Shown: positions 1 through 12,534, counted from the stretch's first letter. The stretch is DNA of 64,000 bases from Desmodesmus armatus (GCA_007449985.2 VIIQ02000029.1:1-64000), one strand, 5' to 3'. Translations and numbers: made by a program. The notes: generated by a model from the letters alone, not told the origin.

Positions 1-281
1 CAGGGCAGCTGCACCACCTGCTGTACCCCCCCCCCTTCCCAACCGTCCACGCCTTCCTTCTCCGCACATATCCACAAGCAACGCCTGCTCCTGGCTGCCG
101 CACAACCTTGAAAACCGCAATCAGGACACCCTTCGGAGCTGCAGGCCAGCACACACTTCGGTCAAAGAGCACAGCCTGATGGCTGTCTTTCTTCAACCAC
201 GTCATAGCTGCTGTGCAGCAGATCCCCTGATCAGCCCCCACCCCACACACACAACCCCTTGCTCTCTGCCTGTTCAAGCAA
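1..281. other. Low-complexity flank, no gene seen
   Basis: C-rich sequence with short CA runs. I see no ORF with coding character. It is probably the outer part of the degenerate array that follows. Confidence 0.4.
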
Positions 282-1390
282 GTTATGGCTGCTGAGGACG
301 CTTGATAAGGCATGGAAGCCAGCATGTGCTGGGACTTAGGAGGCTTGTAAAGGAGAGCCCAGCCATAAGACTGGCCACAATTGCACAGCAACACCAAGCT
401 CCAAGACATGTTGGCATGCCCGAAGACGCTTCCGTGATGCACCTGCACAGCAAGCACCCTCAGACCCCTCTCCCTCCCTGCAGTCATACAACCCCCCCCC
501 CCCTAAATCAGGACTACTCAAAAGCTAGCGCCCCCCCCCCCCCCCCGCCCCTCAAGAAATCCTTCCTCTCCAAAATGAACAAGCACGGCTGCTGAGGACG
601 TTCCATCAGGCATGAAAGCCAACATGTCACTGGAAGACCTGGGGCAGGTTTGCAAAAGGAGAGACCAGCCATACAGCCCGGTCACGGCTTATCACAACCA
701 CACCAAGTCCAGGGACATGTTGGCATGCCTGAAGATGCTTCCGGTAGCCTTGCTGCACAGCAATCCCCCTCTGAACACCCCCCCACCACCACACTCACAC
801 ACCCACAGCCCCCGCCCCCAAAAATGAATGTATACAGCTAGCGCCCTCCCCCCCCCCCCCAAACTCAACAAGCACGGCTGTCGAGGACGCTCCATCAGGC
901 AGGATGGCCAGCATGCAGTCTGGCCTTGTCCTCGTTTGTGAAAGGAGAGCGCAGCCATACAGCTGCTCAGCTGATCTCACAACAAGACCAAGTGCCAGGG
1001 ACATGTTGGCATGCCCAAGATGCTTCCGGGTAGCCTTGCTGCATCGCAATCACCCTCTGATCGCCAGCCGGCGGGAGTCCGCCTCCCTGGTGAAACCCAA
1101 AACAACCCTCTGACCCCCCCCTCCCCCGAACTCATACACCCACAGCCCCCCCCCCCCCCCCCAATACAACTACACAAAAGCTAGCGCCCCCCCCCCCCCC
1201 CCCCCCACACACACAAAACCTCCTCAACTGAGCACCACTGCTGAGGACGCTCCATCAGGCACGAAGCCAGCATGATCTGATACCTGATGCTGGCTTGTGT
1301 TTGGAGGACACAGCCATACAGCTGCTCAGCTAGCTTCACAGCCACATTCAAGGGGCAGGACATGTTGCCCAAAGATGCTTCCGGGTAGCC
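282..1390 (-). repeat. Tandem array of a degenerate exon-like module, 4 copies
   Basis: Four related blocks lie near 282-440, 585-750, 872-1030 and 1236-1382, separated by C runs on the plus strand. Each carries, on the plus strand, a variant of GCTGAGGACGCTCCATCAGG followed about 110 bp later by GACATGTTGGCATGCCC. Read on the minus strand, the best-kept copy (1236-1382) gives an open coding-like stretch containing LAEQLYGCVL and LMERPQQW, followed by a GT and a G run, like an exon end and 5' splice site. Other copies have stops or frame changes in the same stretch. I interpret the block as decayed duplicates of one exon end. Protein family not recognised. Confidence 0.6.
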
Positions 1391-1479
1391 TTGCTGCACA
1401 GCAGACCCCCTCTCCCCCCCCCCCCCTGCACATTTAACCCCCCCCCCCCCCCCCGTTGGCCCTCTGACATGCAGACATG

Positions 1480-2480
1480 CCCAACCAGCTTCAGAACTCA
1501 TGCTCATGTGATGTCCATCAGCCGCACAGACAAGCACATCTCAACATCAACACATTGCTGGCAAGTTGACACTGCCAGGAGCAATGGTAGGACTGCTGAA
1601 GCTCTCAAAGACTTTAAGCAGTACTACCAATGCTTCCTGGCAGCACCGTACAGCACCACAACATGCAGGCATATGTCTTCCTGGTGAGCTCACTGCACCA
1701 TCTTCCATGCTCTCTACCCCCTTTCCCCCCCTGCACATGTACTCCGACAGCCCCCCCCCCCCCACACAGCCCTCTCACATGCAAGCATGCACCACCAGCT
1801 TCATGGGTGCATGTGATTTGTTCATCAGCCCGCAGACAAGCACATCTCGGCACCAAACATTGCTGTCAAGAAGTCCCCAGCGTTTCATGCGGTGCTTCCG
1901 TACAGCACTGTATGGCACCACAACGTGCAGGCATGCCTGCCGTATTATCTTGCTGCATCACCCCCCCCCCTGCACATATACACCCACCCCCCCCCCCCCC
2001 CCCCCCCCGCCCCCAAAGCACCCTCTCCCAAACAAGCATGCACAACAAGCTTCAGGAATGCATGTGATGTTCATCAGCCATGCAAACAAGCACATGCTGA
2101 CACGAACCATTGCTGTCAAGAAGGCCCGACGTTACATGCGGTGCTTCCGTACAGCACTGTATGGCACCACAACATGCAGGCATGCCTTCGAGGTTGCTGC
2201 AGCAACTTCCCCTCTGTCCCCCCCTTCCCCTGCAACCACGACCCCCCCCCCCCCCACACACACACACGACACACACACATGCACACATGCACGCCGGCCT
2301 GCACAACCGCCAGGCCTGTTGCTGAAGCACCATAGTCCGACTACAGGCCTGCCTGTCCTGGCACCAAACATTGCTGTGGATGGAGTGCCCAGCTGTACAG
2401 TTTACAGTCGGAACACACCACCACAGCACTGCACAGAGCCAGGACCTGTAGGCATGCCTGCTACTGCTTTCATGTCGGCA
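1480..2480 (-). repeat. Second tandem array of an exon-like module, 4 copies
   Basis: Copies lie at about 1480-1680, 1780-1940, 2025-2190 and 2300-2470. On the minus strand each runs from a GGCATGCCTGCATGTTG-like start through a conserved segment (VLYGS or IQCCTEAP according to frame) into a segment containing ACAGCAATG. They are separated by intron-like sequence with G runs on the sense strand. Frames differ between copies and most contain stops, so these are not intact exons. Function unknown. Confidence 0.55.
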
Positions 2481-2586
2481 TCCCCCCCCCCCATCTGTCC
2501 CCATGCCCCAAGCACATGCACCCCCCCCCCCCAAAAACACACACGCCTCACACACACCGCACAAGAAACCCCCCCCCCCCCCACAC

Positions 2587-2821
2587 TAATGGTGATGAAT
2601 GGAACCACTACATCGTGTTGCGAGAAAGCTATTCCATCTGCACTGGTTTCGATCACCCACCTGTGTGACCTCACTCCATGCCCCTCCCACTGTTGCCAGG
2701 CAGCCGATGCTGAAAGGCTTGCCGGTGTGGCCCCCAGGGCATCCTCAGGCAGGGGGCACAGCTCAGGGAAGAAGTCGAAGGGATGGGCCCAGGTGGTACC
2801 GCGGGCATTGAAGGTGGGCTC
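2587..2821 (-). CDS. Probable internal exon of an unrecognised minus-strand gene
   Basis: This is an open minus-strand segment of about 78 codons. It begins after a pyrimidine-rich tract ending in CACAG at 2822-2826 and ends at a GT followed by a G run. The translation starts EPTFNARGTTWAHPFDFFPE and later contains VRSHRWVIETSADG. It has normal composition, unlike the surrounding proline/histidine-rich shadow frames. The first 60-80 bases of this exon, with the acceptor, recur twice upstream on the minus strand, which supports a real splice junction here. I do not recognise the family. The downstream splice site is the weaker of the two. The exon could belong to the same gene as the exon at 5541-5816, but I cannot join them. 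Confidence 0.45.
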
Positions 2822-3230
2822 CTGTGAGCGGCAAGGGGAGAGGATAAGTACACGCAGATGGGTCAGCAATCACCACAGTTGGCTTTGCCCCAACTCCACA
2901 AAGAAGGAGAGGGTGGGGTGGGGGGGGGGGGGGCTCAGGAAGAAGTCAAAGGGGTGGACCCAGGTAGTGCCGCGAGCGTTGAAGGTAGGCTCCTGTAGGG
3001 GGGTGGGTGGGTGGGTGGGGGGGGGGGGGTAGCAGATAGCACATGCGTCAGCTGTCAGCGCAAGTGTGAGGCTTCCACCAACTCCAACCACGAGATACAT
3101 GCTGGGGGATGGGCAGTGGGCGCCTGAGTGAATTGGGGGAGGGGAGGGGCACAGCTCAGGGAAGAGGCCAAGGGGGTTGCCCAATTGGTGCCACGGGCGT
3201 TGAAGGTGGGCTCCTGTCAGCAGGGGGCGG
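2745..3230 (-). repeat. Three copies of an acceptor-plus-exon-start segment
   Basis: Copies at about 2745-2830, 2925-3000 and 3140-3225 share the minus-strand pattern CAG followed by GAGCCCACCTTCAACGCC. The 2745-2830 copy is the start of the open exon. The other two keep the FNARGT region and then decay into C- or G-rich sequence. This is a splice-acceptor-spanning tandem duplication. Confidence 0.7.
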
Positions 3231-3399
3231 GGGAGGGGAGGGGGTCAGCAGTCAGCAATTTCAGACCGGCAACAACAACAGCCTTGCGTCCTGTCTTGCA
3301 GCAGGCATTGAGTGAGAATTGAGTCTCAAAACGTTGTCAGTGGGGCACCCAGCAACAGTCATGCACAAGGGGTGTCTCCCGCCCCAAAGCATAAAAATG

Positions 3400-4700
3400 G
3401 TGGTGCGATCAGGACAGACACAGCATGCTTGCCCGCTGCACCAGGGTGCTGGTGCGCAGATTTGATGTCACTAATTGCCATTGTGTGATGCATAGGAAGG
3501 TGCAGCTAGAGGGATGGGCAGTGGTGAGACTGATGCCATCCATCCAAGGCCAATCCCCTCGCATGCACGCTCCACACTTCACGGTAACCCCTGACAACAA
3601 AACCCCTGAATCTCTCACGCGCACAATCACGCCCCCCCCCCCCCCCATACACAAACAAGTACAAATGCTAACACAGGTGCAGTAGAGCAGCTTGTCTTGA
3701 TACACAGCAGGCGTGCATGCACCGACAGTAGGGTGGTTTATGTGATGAGCAGCAGCGAGCACCTGCAGGGATATGTGAGGGTGTAGCTGCCATGACTACA
3801 ACCTACATATCCCCTTGCATGCACTCTCCGCCCTTCATAGACACCCCCAGCAACAACACCCCCGCATCCACAACGCACACACGCCTGCTACCTGCAACTA
3901 CAAACGCAACCACTACTGGCCCAAGAAGTGTGGCACATAGACAGTCGCCACATTGTTTTAGCTTGCTATTGAGGTACACATGACAGAGACAGTGTGCTTT
4001 TGGAATGCAGCAGCAGTGTTACTAGCACGGCCACTAGGGTGGTTCATGTGTTGCGCGGGAGGGAGCACCCAAAGGGGTTCTTGAGGGTGTAACCGAGGGT
4101 GTCTTATCCTGAAGAATCCCCCTGCATGCAACTCCCTACACTTCCTGTAAACCACGAGCAACTTCACTCTCCTGTGTCTCTCACGCACAAGCAGTGCCCC
4201 ACCAGAGAGGGGGCAGCTACATATGGTGGTGTAAGGCACAAACACCCAGCCTGTCCAACTGCAGCATCAGGGTTGCTAGTACAGCCACTAGGGTGATGAA
4301 GTTCTGAGAAGATGAAGATGAAGTTCTTTTACAGAATGATGAAGAAGATGAAGAATTTTTGCACCTGAGGAATCCCCTCGCATGCAATCCCTGCATTTCC
4401 CTAAAAGCCCCGACATCTCAGCTCTCCTGTGTGCACATGCTGTGCCTCCCACCTAGGATTGCCTACAGATGGCGCTGTAAGCTACACACACCCAAAATCA
4501 GCTTGTCTGACAGCAGCTGCAGGGTTGCTGTGACAGCCTCTAGGTTGGTGAATCAGTGATGTGTGCGGGAGGGAGCACCCAAAGGGATTGGCCAGGGTAT
4601 GACTGAAAACGCTTAGCCACCCTCAGCGAATTCCCCTGCATAAAACTCCAGGCAAATTGTTCAACCAGCTGCACCGCCATGCATCCATCACACGCCAGCT
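3400..4700. repeat. Degenerate tandem repeat, about 270-290 bp period, about 5 copies
   Basis: Blocks starting near 3540, 3810, 4105, 4365 and 4625 share, on the plus strand, ATCCCCTCGCATGCA-like sequence, then CACTTC, and later TAGGGTGGTTCATGTG followed by GGGAGGGAGCACC. No frame stays open across the copies. I see no gene here. Confidence 0.55.
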
Positions 4701-5405
4701 GGTGACTGTATAGTGTATGACTGCAGTCATACATTTTTGAGGCTGGACCCTGACTCAGGTCGGACCACCATGCCACAGTGGCTCCGACGGCAAGCTTCCT
4801 TCACGCCCCCCCCCCCCCAAAAAAAGAAACCTCCCAGACAGTCCCCATATTCCAAGAGGTTGCATGTAGAATGTTATGAGTGCGTGACGGGTGCGGAGCA
4901 CACATGTGGAGATGCTAAAAGGTGTGGCAGGTGGCACAAATGTCCCTCTCAGAAAGCACAAGAACACCACCTGCACCCTCATGCATCTCTGTTGCATGCT
5001 TCCACACATGTTCCATCACCGTGACGCCAAAAGTGTGCAACACACATGAGATTGATGCATGTGCACATGGAAATCCTGATGTAGGTGGCCCCGAGGGTGT
5101 TGTACGTAGCGGCAACCTCCCCTTGCTGGCACCACACCATGTTTGAAGCTGACCCATCTGCCCACCATGCAATCGTGGCTCCAGCAACAAGCCTCTGCCA
5201 TGACCCCCCCCCCCCCCCGACCACCCCAGACAACCCATAAGTCTCTTGAAACATCTTGCATGTACACTGGCATGAGTGCTTGATGGGTGCGGAGCACACA
5301 CATGGGGATGCCAAGGGTGTGGCTGGTAGCATCAACCCCACATCTGCTGGATGAAAATTACCAGCTGCACCGTCATGCATCCCTGTTGCATGCTTCAACA
5401 ATGGT
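4700..5405. repeat. Two to three copies of a 370-390 bp repeat
   Basis: Segments around 4700-5020 and 5060-5400 share GTGCGGAGCACACATG, CATGCATCTCTGTTGCATGC-like motifs and a C run. Both strands contain short ORFs in different frames, so no coding call is made. Confidence 0.55.
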
Positions 5406-5540
5406 TTTATGACTGAGACATCAAAAGCACACCAAACGCACCATGCACCAGGGGCAACAGAGGCAAGCTTTGCTCAGCCCCCCCTCCCCAAAGAACCACA
5501 CCCCAAACCTCATTTCCCAAATGCTAAGCACCCCACTCAC

Positions 5541-5816
5541 CCACACACGTGTCCTCTGTCCCTTTTGGCTGTTCAAACGCTCCAGGAACGATCCATTCAG
5601 CAGCAGGTTGCCACCATACAGTGCAGCAAACAACCTGGCTGGTGACATGCCCACTGCTGCCACGGCAGCAATGGCGGCGGCTGTCGGGTCCTGCTCCTGC
5701 TGCTGCTGCTGCTGCTGGTCGATGCTGCTGTTGTCGTCAGTGCTGCTGATAGTGTCACTGCTTGGGTGTTGCTGGTTGGGGTTGAAGAGGGTCTCCAGAC
5801 ACTGCGGTGCATGCGC
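5541..5816 (-). CDS. Internal exon of an unrecognised minus-strand gene
   Basis: This is a 276 nt open block (exactly 92 codons). It is preceded on the minus strand by a TGGTTGCAG acceptor at 5817 and followed by a GTGAGTGGGG donor at 5540. The translation starts AHAPQCLETLFNPNQQ, passes through a Gln run and an Ala-rich stretch, and ends with SPARLFAALYGGNLLLNGSF and a basic tail. The length is a multiple of three and both splice sites are near consensus, so this is one of the better coding calls in the first 17 kb. No domain recognised; the LFAALYGGNLLL part looks helical. Confidence 0.6.
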
Positions 5817-5939
5817 CTGCAACCAGAGAAGTGGGAGAGGATTAGTCATCAGAGACTGTATATGTGTGTGTGCAGGAGGAAGGGGGGGGGGGGGGGGGTT
5901 GAGGCGGGGTAGGGCTGCAGGAAGGGGGGGGGTGAAGGA

Positions 5940-6010
5940 TAGGAGAGACGTTTCCGGGTTGGATAGGATCTCTAGGACATTGCGGGCGCATGCGTCTGCA
6001 ATCACAGAAG
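5940..6010 (-). repeat. Decayed copy of the 5541-5816 exon start
   Basis: The minus strand shows GTGATTGCAG followed by a segment translating as DACARNVLEILSNP, homologous to AHAPQCLETLFNP at the start of the intact exon. It then degenerates into C-rich intron-like sequence. This is a duplicated acceptor and exon start lying in the upstream intron. Confidence 0.65.
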
Positions 6011-6011
6011 C

Positions 6012-6069
<58 letters not shown>

Positions 6070-6070
6070 T
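6011..6070 (+). repeat. (TG)n microsatellite
   Basis: About 29 uninterrupted TG dinucleotides followed by a G run. Confidence 0.97.
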
Positions 6071-6299
6071 GGGGGGGGGGGGGAGGGGCATGGATGTTGA
6101 GTCATGTGTGAGTGTGGCAAGGACTTTGATAAAAGCTTGACTTTACATACACAGCTGTGCAGACCTACACACGTGGACAGGACCAACCCCGCAAGTGAAT
6201 GCTGCTCCAGACAAAATCTGTCTGCTGCAGCACTATTACCACTGTACAACTGTGCTGATCAGCTGGTCAGCACATGTGCTGAGTCTGTGATCATGAGCA

Positions 6300-7860
6300 T
6301 GCGCGATTCGTGCGATCGGGGGGGGGGGCATGCCTGCATCTGCATCAACATCTGCATCAACACCTGGTCAATGTCCATGTCCATGAGTGACTCGATGGAC
6401 GTGGACCAGGTGTTGATGCATATGGTGGTGCGGATGAAGGCATGTCCCCAGGCTACACATGCTGCTACACACATGCTCAGAACACCCCCCCCCCCCCCCC
6501 CCGCCGCCTCGCCCTCCGCCCCCTCCCCCCCCCCCCCCCCCCACACACACACCCTCTGCCCTCAACTCCTGCATCCACCCACAGCTCGCTCGAATTTTTG
6601 GAGGATTTGCACACATGTGCGAGGTATCGATGCAGATGGTGGTGCCGATAAAGCAGAAAATCATCACACGCCCTTCCCACCCCCACACTCCCTGCTGCAC
6701 ATCCTGCAACACACTCCCAGACCAATGCAGCCCCCCCCCCCCCCGGGGGACCCACACACACCCCCTCTGCATTCAGCTCCTCCATCCACACCCACACCTG
6801 GCTCAACACACATGACTAAATGCCATGGAGATAGACCAGGTGTTGATGCAGACGGAGGTGCTGATAAAGGAAAGGAGTGGCACCCCCCCCCTTCCCACCA
6901 AATCCCTGCTACACACCCTGCTTCACACACGCGCAGATTAATACAGCCCCCCCCCCCCCCCACACACACACACAGCCTCTGCCCTCAGCTCCGCCATTCA
7001 CACCCACAACTGGCTCAAGGACATGCCTTCATCCGCACCACCATGTGCATCCACACCTGGTCAAAGTCCATGAAACTGCGCCAGGTTTCATTGACATTGA
7101 CCAGGTGTTGATGCACATGGTGGTGCGGATGAACGCATGCCCCCCTTCCCCCCTAAAACCCTGCTACACATGCTGCTATACACACACACACTCTCTCTCT
7201 CATGCAAATGCAGCCCCCCCCCCCCCCCAAAGTCATTCCCTCTGCACTCAAATCCTCCATGCACACCTTGCTCAAGACAAACGCCAGATAGCATTCACAA
7301 CAACGAGGTGTTGGTACAAATGGTGGTGCTGATAAAGCAGAGGCACCGTCCCCTCTCCCACCCCCCTGACTCCCTGCTGCACCCCTCTGCTCCACACACT
7401 CAAATCAATGCCCCCCCCCCCCCACACACACACACCCTCTGCCCTCAGCCCCTCCATCCACACCCACACCTGGCTCATGGCAAATGGCTTGGCTCCATGA
7501 ACCACGGTCAGGTGTTGATGCAGATGGTGGTGCTGGCAAAGCATGGGGATGGCACCCCCTCCCACCCCCTCATTCCCTGCTACACACCCTGCAACACACA
7601 CGCTCATGTAATTTTACACCCCCCCCCCCCCGGCCCCACACACACAAGCCCCTCTGCCCTCAGCCCCTCCATCCAAACCCACACCTGGCCCAGCACACAT
7701 GTTTCAATACCATGGAGAAGGACCAGGTGCTGATGCATATGGTGGTGCTGATGTACGCATGCCCCCCCCCTCCAACCCACCCACTCATACACACCCTGCT
7801 ACACACACATAACTCAATGCATGCTCCACCCTCCCACCCCCTCTGCCCTCAGCTCCCCTC
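6300..7860 (-). repeat. Array of about 7 exon-like units, about 205-265 bp period
   Basis: Unit cores lie near 6420, 6625, 6838, 7105, 7310, 7512 and 7725. On the minus strand most units show CTTTATCAG, then CACCACCATCTGCATCA, then a variable stretch, then VWVWMEGLRAEG, then GTGTGTGTGG and a long G run. This reads as acceptor, exon, donor, intron. The units near 7512 and 7725 are open from HHHLHQHL to LRAEG. Others (near 6838 and 7310) carry in-frame stops or one-base shifts. The protein module is not recognised. Confidence 0.65.
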
Positions 7861-7861
7861 T

Positions 7862-9110
7862 CCACGCCAACACCCCGCTTAATACAAACATGTTGTCACT
7901 GTCTGCCATTGTGATTTGTGAGTGCATCTGCCCCCCCCCCCCCCCCCCCCGGGCCGCGGGTGGTCCCCTTGTGCAACCTACATACCTGCTCGCAGCCCCG
8001 CCATCCACACCAACACCTCGCTCAATACAAACAGGTTGTCCCTGGCTGCAATCGCGAGGTGTTGGTGCATCTGGTGGTGATGCAACAGGCGCTTGGAACT
8101 CCCCGTGGCACTTGCCTGACCCCCTTGGCACTCTCAGCCCTCCATCCATGCAACACTTGACTTGTGAGGACAGTGATACCCTCGTGCAAAACCCAAGCCT
8201 GCTCTCAGCTCCTCCATCCACAGCAACTCCTCACTCAGACAAACAGGTTGTCCCTGGCTGCCATTGCGAGGTGTCAGTGCATTTGGTGGTGATGCAACAG
8301 ACGCTTGGAACTCCCCGTGGCACTTTCCACAATCCCCTTGGCACTCAGTGGCAGGGTAACAGAACCATTACCCCCCCCCCCCTCTCGTGGTCCCCTTGTG
8401 CAAACCCCATGCCTGCTCTCAGCTCCTCCATCCACACCAACACCTCGCTCATTACAAACAGGTTGTCCCTGGCTGCAATTGCGAGGTGTTGGTGCATCTG
8501 GTGGTGATGCAACAGACGCGTGAAACTTACCATGGCACTTTCCTCAACCCCCTTAGCACTCGCAGCCCACCATCCATCCAACACTTGACTTCTCAGGAAC
8601 AGCCAAGCTCCGAGCCCCCCCCCCCCCATGATCCCCTTATGCAAACCCCATGCCTGCTCTCAGCTCCTCCATCTACACCAACACCTCGCTCATTACAAAC
8701 AGGCAGGTCCCGTCTGCACAAGTGAGGTGTCAGTGCATCTGGTAGTGATGGAACAGACGCATGGACAACCTCCCCGATGCACTTTGCTCCATCCCCTATA
8801 AGCACTCTTAGCCCCTCCATCCATCCAACACTTGACTTCTCAGGAACAGCCATGCTTCGAGCTTGCACCCCCCCCCCTCCCCGTGGTCCCCTTGTGTCAA
8901 CCCCATGCCTGCTGTCAGCTCCTCCACCCACACCAACACATCGCTCAATGCAGACAGGTAGTCCCTGGCTGCAATCGCGAGGTGTTAGTGCATCTGGTGG
9001 TGGGGCAGCAGACGCTTGAAACGTGGCACTCTCAGCCCCTAAATCCATCTGCCACTTGACCTGTCAGGAACAGCCAAGCTGAGAGCTAACAGGTCGTTCC
9101 TGAAAGGCAA
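7862..9110 (-). repeat. Related array of 5 exon-like units, about 215-250 bp period
   Basis: Units centred near 8075, 8290, 8500, 8742 and 8997. Minus-strand core: CACCACCAGATGCACCAACA, then LAIAARDNLFVMSEVLVWM and an LRAG end. In the unit near 8060 the end is followed by GTATGT, an excellent donor. Units near 8075 and 8500 are open. The other three have stops shortly after the HHHQMH start. The family is clearly homologous to the 6.3-7.9 kb array. Confidence 0.65.
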
Positions 9111-9620
9111 CCAGTCAATGCAAAGGGTGGTGGCAGCCTAGGCGTGTCATGCCCCCCCCCCTACCCATGGAACACACTTACACCCCCCTCACCCTTCTCC
9201 ATGCTGTCAGCTCCTCCATCCACACCCACATTTTGCTCGTTAGACACAGCCACCATAGAGGGATGGGTGCTGTGTCTCATGGGCAACCTGTCAGCGCTGA
9301 TGGTGGTGCCAGGGCAGCCAAGGCGGGTCACCCCCCCCCTCCCCAACACACACATGCTCACGCCCCCCCCCCATCCCTCCTCAAAAGCCCCCCTCACCCT
9401 CCTCCCTGCTCTCAGCTGCGCCATCCACACCTACAATGTTGCTCATCAAAAACAGCCAGGTTCAGAAGAAATTGCTGTCACAATTTCTTGCTGTCAAAAA
9501 CAGCAAGTTTGATGGGCTACACGCCTGGACGGATGGTGGTGCCAGGGCAGCCAAGGCGTGTTGCCCCCCCCCCCCCACACACACACACTTGCATGTCTAT
9601 AGTATGCTAGCTATGCTCAT
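9100..9620 (-). repeat. Short array of three diverged units of the same superfamily
   Basis: GGATGGTGGTGCCAGGGCAG-type cores at about 9120, 9295 and 9525 with intervening C runs. They continue the motif series of the neighbouring arrays but no frame is convincingly open. Confidence 0.5.
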
Positions 9621-9627
9621 TGACCCT

Positions 9628-9695
9628 GTGCTGTGACACACACACACACACACACACGCGCACGCGCACGCGCACGCGCACGCACACGCACACGC

Positions 9696-9790
<95 letters not shown>
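9628..9790 (+). repeat. (CA)n microsatellite with an internal CG-rich variant block
   Basis: The CA repeat is interrupted at about 9656-9700 by alternating CACGCG units and then runs uninterrupted to 9788. Such alternating purine/pyrimidine DNA is prone to Z-form. Histidine/threonine ORFs across it are artefacts. Confidence 0.97.
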
Positions 9791-9791
<1 letters not shown>

Positions 9792-9842
9792 TTTGTGAGC
9801 CTGTCGTCATGACATGCACTTGATGGTTGTATCTCTTGTGTT

Positions 9843-9845
<3 letters not shown>

Positions 9846-9889
<44 letters not shown>

Positions 9890-9890
9890 G
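9846..9890 (+). repeat. (CA)n microsatellite
   Basis: About 20 CA dinucleotides, 55 bp after the larger CA block. Confidence 0.95.
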
Positions 9891-9989
9891 TGCCCCTGCA
9901 ATGCACCCCTCACCCTCCTGCTCTCAGCTCCTCCATCTTCCCCCAACACCCTGCTCATCACATACAGCCAGGGTTACGGCACCGGCAGT

Positions 9990-12530
9990 GAGAAGCAACA
10001 GGTTGGCATAAATGGTGGTGCGGAACGCCTGGGGTGGTCCACAGGCACACAGGTCCACTACAGCTCCAAAGGCTCAGCAGCACTCGGCCTGTCGCAACAC
10101 CCCCCCCCCTCCCCCGACCCCACCCACAAAAGAGCGTGGATGGTGCTGCAGATGAAGCAAACATATGCATGCCCTCCCACAGCCCAGTTAAGTTGCTGTG
10201 ATTACAAGTGCTGTTGTGCCCTTGGGTCGATAAGGACATGTGACCCTGTGGTACTCTGAAAGGCCTGCAGTGGCGCCATCAACAGTAGCACAGGCACACA
10301 GGTCTGATACAGCTCCAAAGGCTAAGCAGCACTTGGCATGTCACAACCCCCCCCCCCCCCCCCCGGGGTCCCCACCCCACATACTCAAGAAAACATGGAT
10401 GGTGGTGCTGAGGCATCACATGCATGCTCTCAACAGCACTGTCACTCTGCAACATGCCCCCTTGCCGCCTAGCCCAAGAGTCTATACAGACATGTGGAGC
10501 TGTGGTAATTCACAAGGCCCAAGAAGGCCTGTGCAGCATCACAGGCACACAGGTCTGATACAGCTCCAAAGGCTCGGCAGCACTCGGCATTTGCACCCCC
10601 CCCCCCCCAGGGACCTTGCCCAAAACAGGGCGAGGAGTGTGGATGGTGCCGAAGCCACATATGCATGCCCTCCCACAGCCCAATCACGTTGTAGGAAACA
10701 CATATGCTGTCAGGCAGATGGGTCCGTACAGACAAGTGACCCTGTGGTACTCTGAAAGGCCTAGGACCAGCCATTCCGGAGCATCACAGGCACACAGGTC
10801 CACTACAGCTCCAAAGGCTCTGCAGTGCTCAAGCAAGTCACAACATCCCCCCCCCCCAAATCTCAAAACACGATGTGGATGGTGGTGCTGAGGCCACAGA
10901 TGCATGCCCTCCCACAGCCCAATCACGTTGTAAGAAACACAGATGCTGTCATGCACATGGGTCCGTACAGACAAGTGACCCTGTGGTACTCTGAAAGGCC
11001 TGGGACAAGCCACTCCGGAGCATAACAGGCACACAGAGTCCACTACAGCTCCAAAAGCCCAGCAGTAATGTCATGTCGCTACAGCCCCCCCCCCCTCCCA
11101 GGACCCCACCCACCCAAAACAGAGCATGGATGGTGGTGCTGCGGCCACAGATGCCCTCCCCATTACTCTGCAAAATGCACTCAGTGCTGTTGCAGCATAG
11201 CCCTTTTGAGTCCATAAAGACATGTGCAGCTGTGGTACTTCACAAGTTGTTGGTAACACGTCGAGAAGTGGCACAGGTATACAGGCCCACTACAGCTCCA
11301 AAGGCTCTGCAGCACTCAGGCATGCTGCACACGCCCTCCCACCCCCCCTGCCCCACCACACACCCACAAACAGAGCATGGATGGTGGTGCTGAGGCCACA
11401 ATTGCATGCCTCCCAGTCAATCAACAGCCCCGTCACTCTGCGACGTGCCCGCTTGCCGCCTAGCCTGTTGGTCTATACAGACATAGGCAGCTGTGGAACT
11501 TCGCAGGCCTGAGATGTTGCTGTCAGCCCAACAGCCACACACTGTGTGCCTGTGGGACTGACAGCAACCTGGCAAGTCTGCTGCAGATCAATAGGCTCAG
11601 CAGCACTCAAGCACGAGCCCCCCCCCCCCCCCTGTGCCCCACCCCACACCCACAAACAGAGCATAGATGGTGGTGGTGTGGCCACAAATGCATGCCACAT
11701 GACAGCCCGGTCGATCTGCACCATGCCCTCCTGTGGCCTGGCCCGTTCGTTCGTACAGACATGTGCAGGTGCGGGGCTTCACAAGGCATGGCGGCCAGTG
11801 TCAACTCCACAGGCACACAGGTCCACTACAGCACCAAAGGCTCAGCAGTACTCGGCATGTCGCAACACCCCCCCCCCCCCAAAAAAAACCAACCAGAACG
11901 TGGATGGTGGTGTTGAAGCTTCACACGATTTGAGAAACAATTGTAAACCACCACAGACACACAGGGTCCACTACAGCCACTAGCTTAGCTCCAAAGGCCC
12001 AGCCGGCATGCCCCCCCCCCCAAAAAAAACAGCAGGTGGAAGGCCCCATATGTATTACCCCCCCCCCCCCCCAAAGCCCCGTCACAGTGTGATATGCACC
12101 ATCGCTGTAGCGCCTTGGGTCCATACAGGTATGTGCAGCTGTGGTGCTTCACAAGGCTTGGGTGAAGCACAGTAAAGCTGCACAGGCACACATGTCCACT
12201 ACAGCCGCATAAGCTCAACACCACTCGGCATGCTGCACCCCCCCCCCCCCACCCACCCTCCACCCCACTTCCACCCCCCACCCCAAACTCCCAGAACAGA
12301 ATGTAGATGGTGGTGCTGAGGCCCCATGTGCACGCCCTGCCACAGCCCCGTTACGCTGTAAGAAACACTGATGCTGTCATGTACAAATAGGTCCATACAG
12401 ACATGTGACCCTGTGGTTTTCTGGAAGGCCTGAGGAGCACAGGCACACATGTCCGCGACAGCTCCAAACGCTCAGCAACACTTGGCATGTTGCTGCACCC
12501 CCCCCCCCCCTTTCTCCAACCCACACATCA
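9990..12530 (-). repeat. Array of about 10 exon-like units, about 250 bp period
   Basis: Two landmarks recur. The first is GATGGTGGTGCTGAGGCC (near 10011, 10136, 10399, 10641, 10877, 11127, 11379, 11666, 11899 and 12307). The second is CACAGGTCCACTACAGCTCC about 150-170 bp later. On the minus strand several copies read through SICVSYNVIGLWEGMH and end near QHHHPHRVL before a G run. The core CACCACCATCCATGC is related to the CACCACCATCTGCATC start of the 6-9 kb arrays. Copies contain frameshifts, so I do not call exons. Confidence 0.6.
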
Positions 12531-12534
12531 AATT

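Noticed and set aside
1566..3032. 488-codon plus-strand ORF
   Set aside because: Proline/histidine/threonine-rich shadow of C runs and CA repeats across several tandem units; the coding-like signal is on the other strand.
9597..9906. His-Thr or Cys-Val repeat ORFs
   Set aside because: Translations of CA microsatellites.
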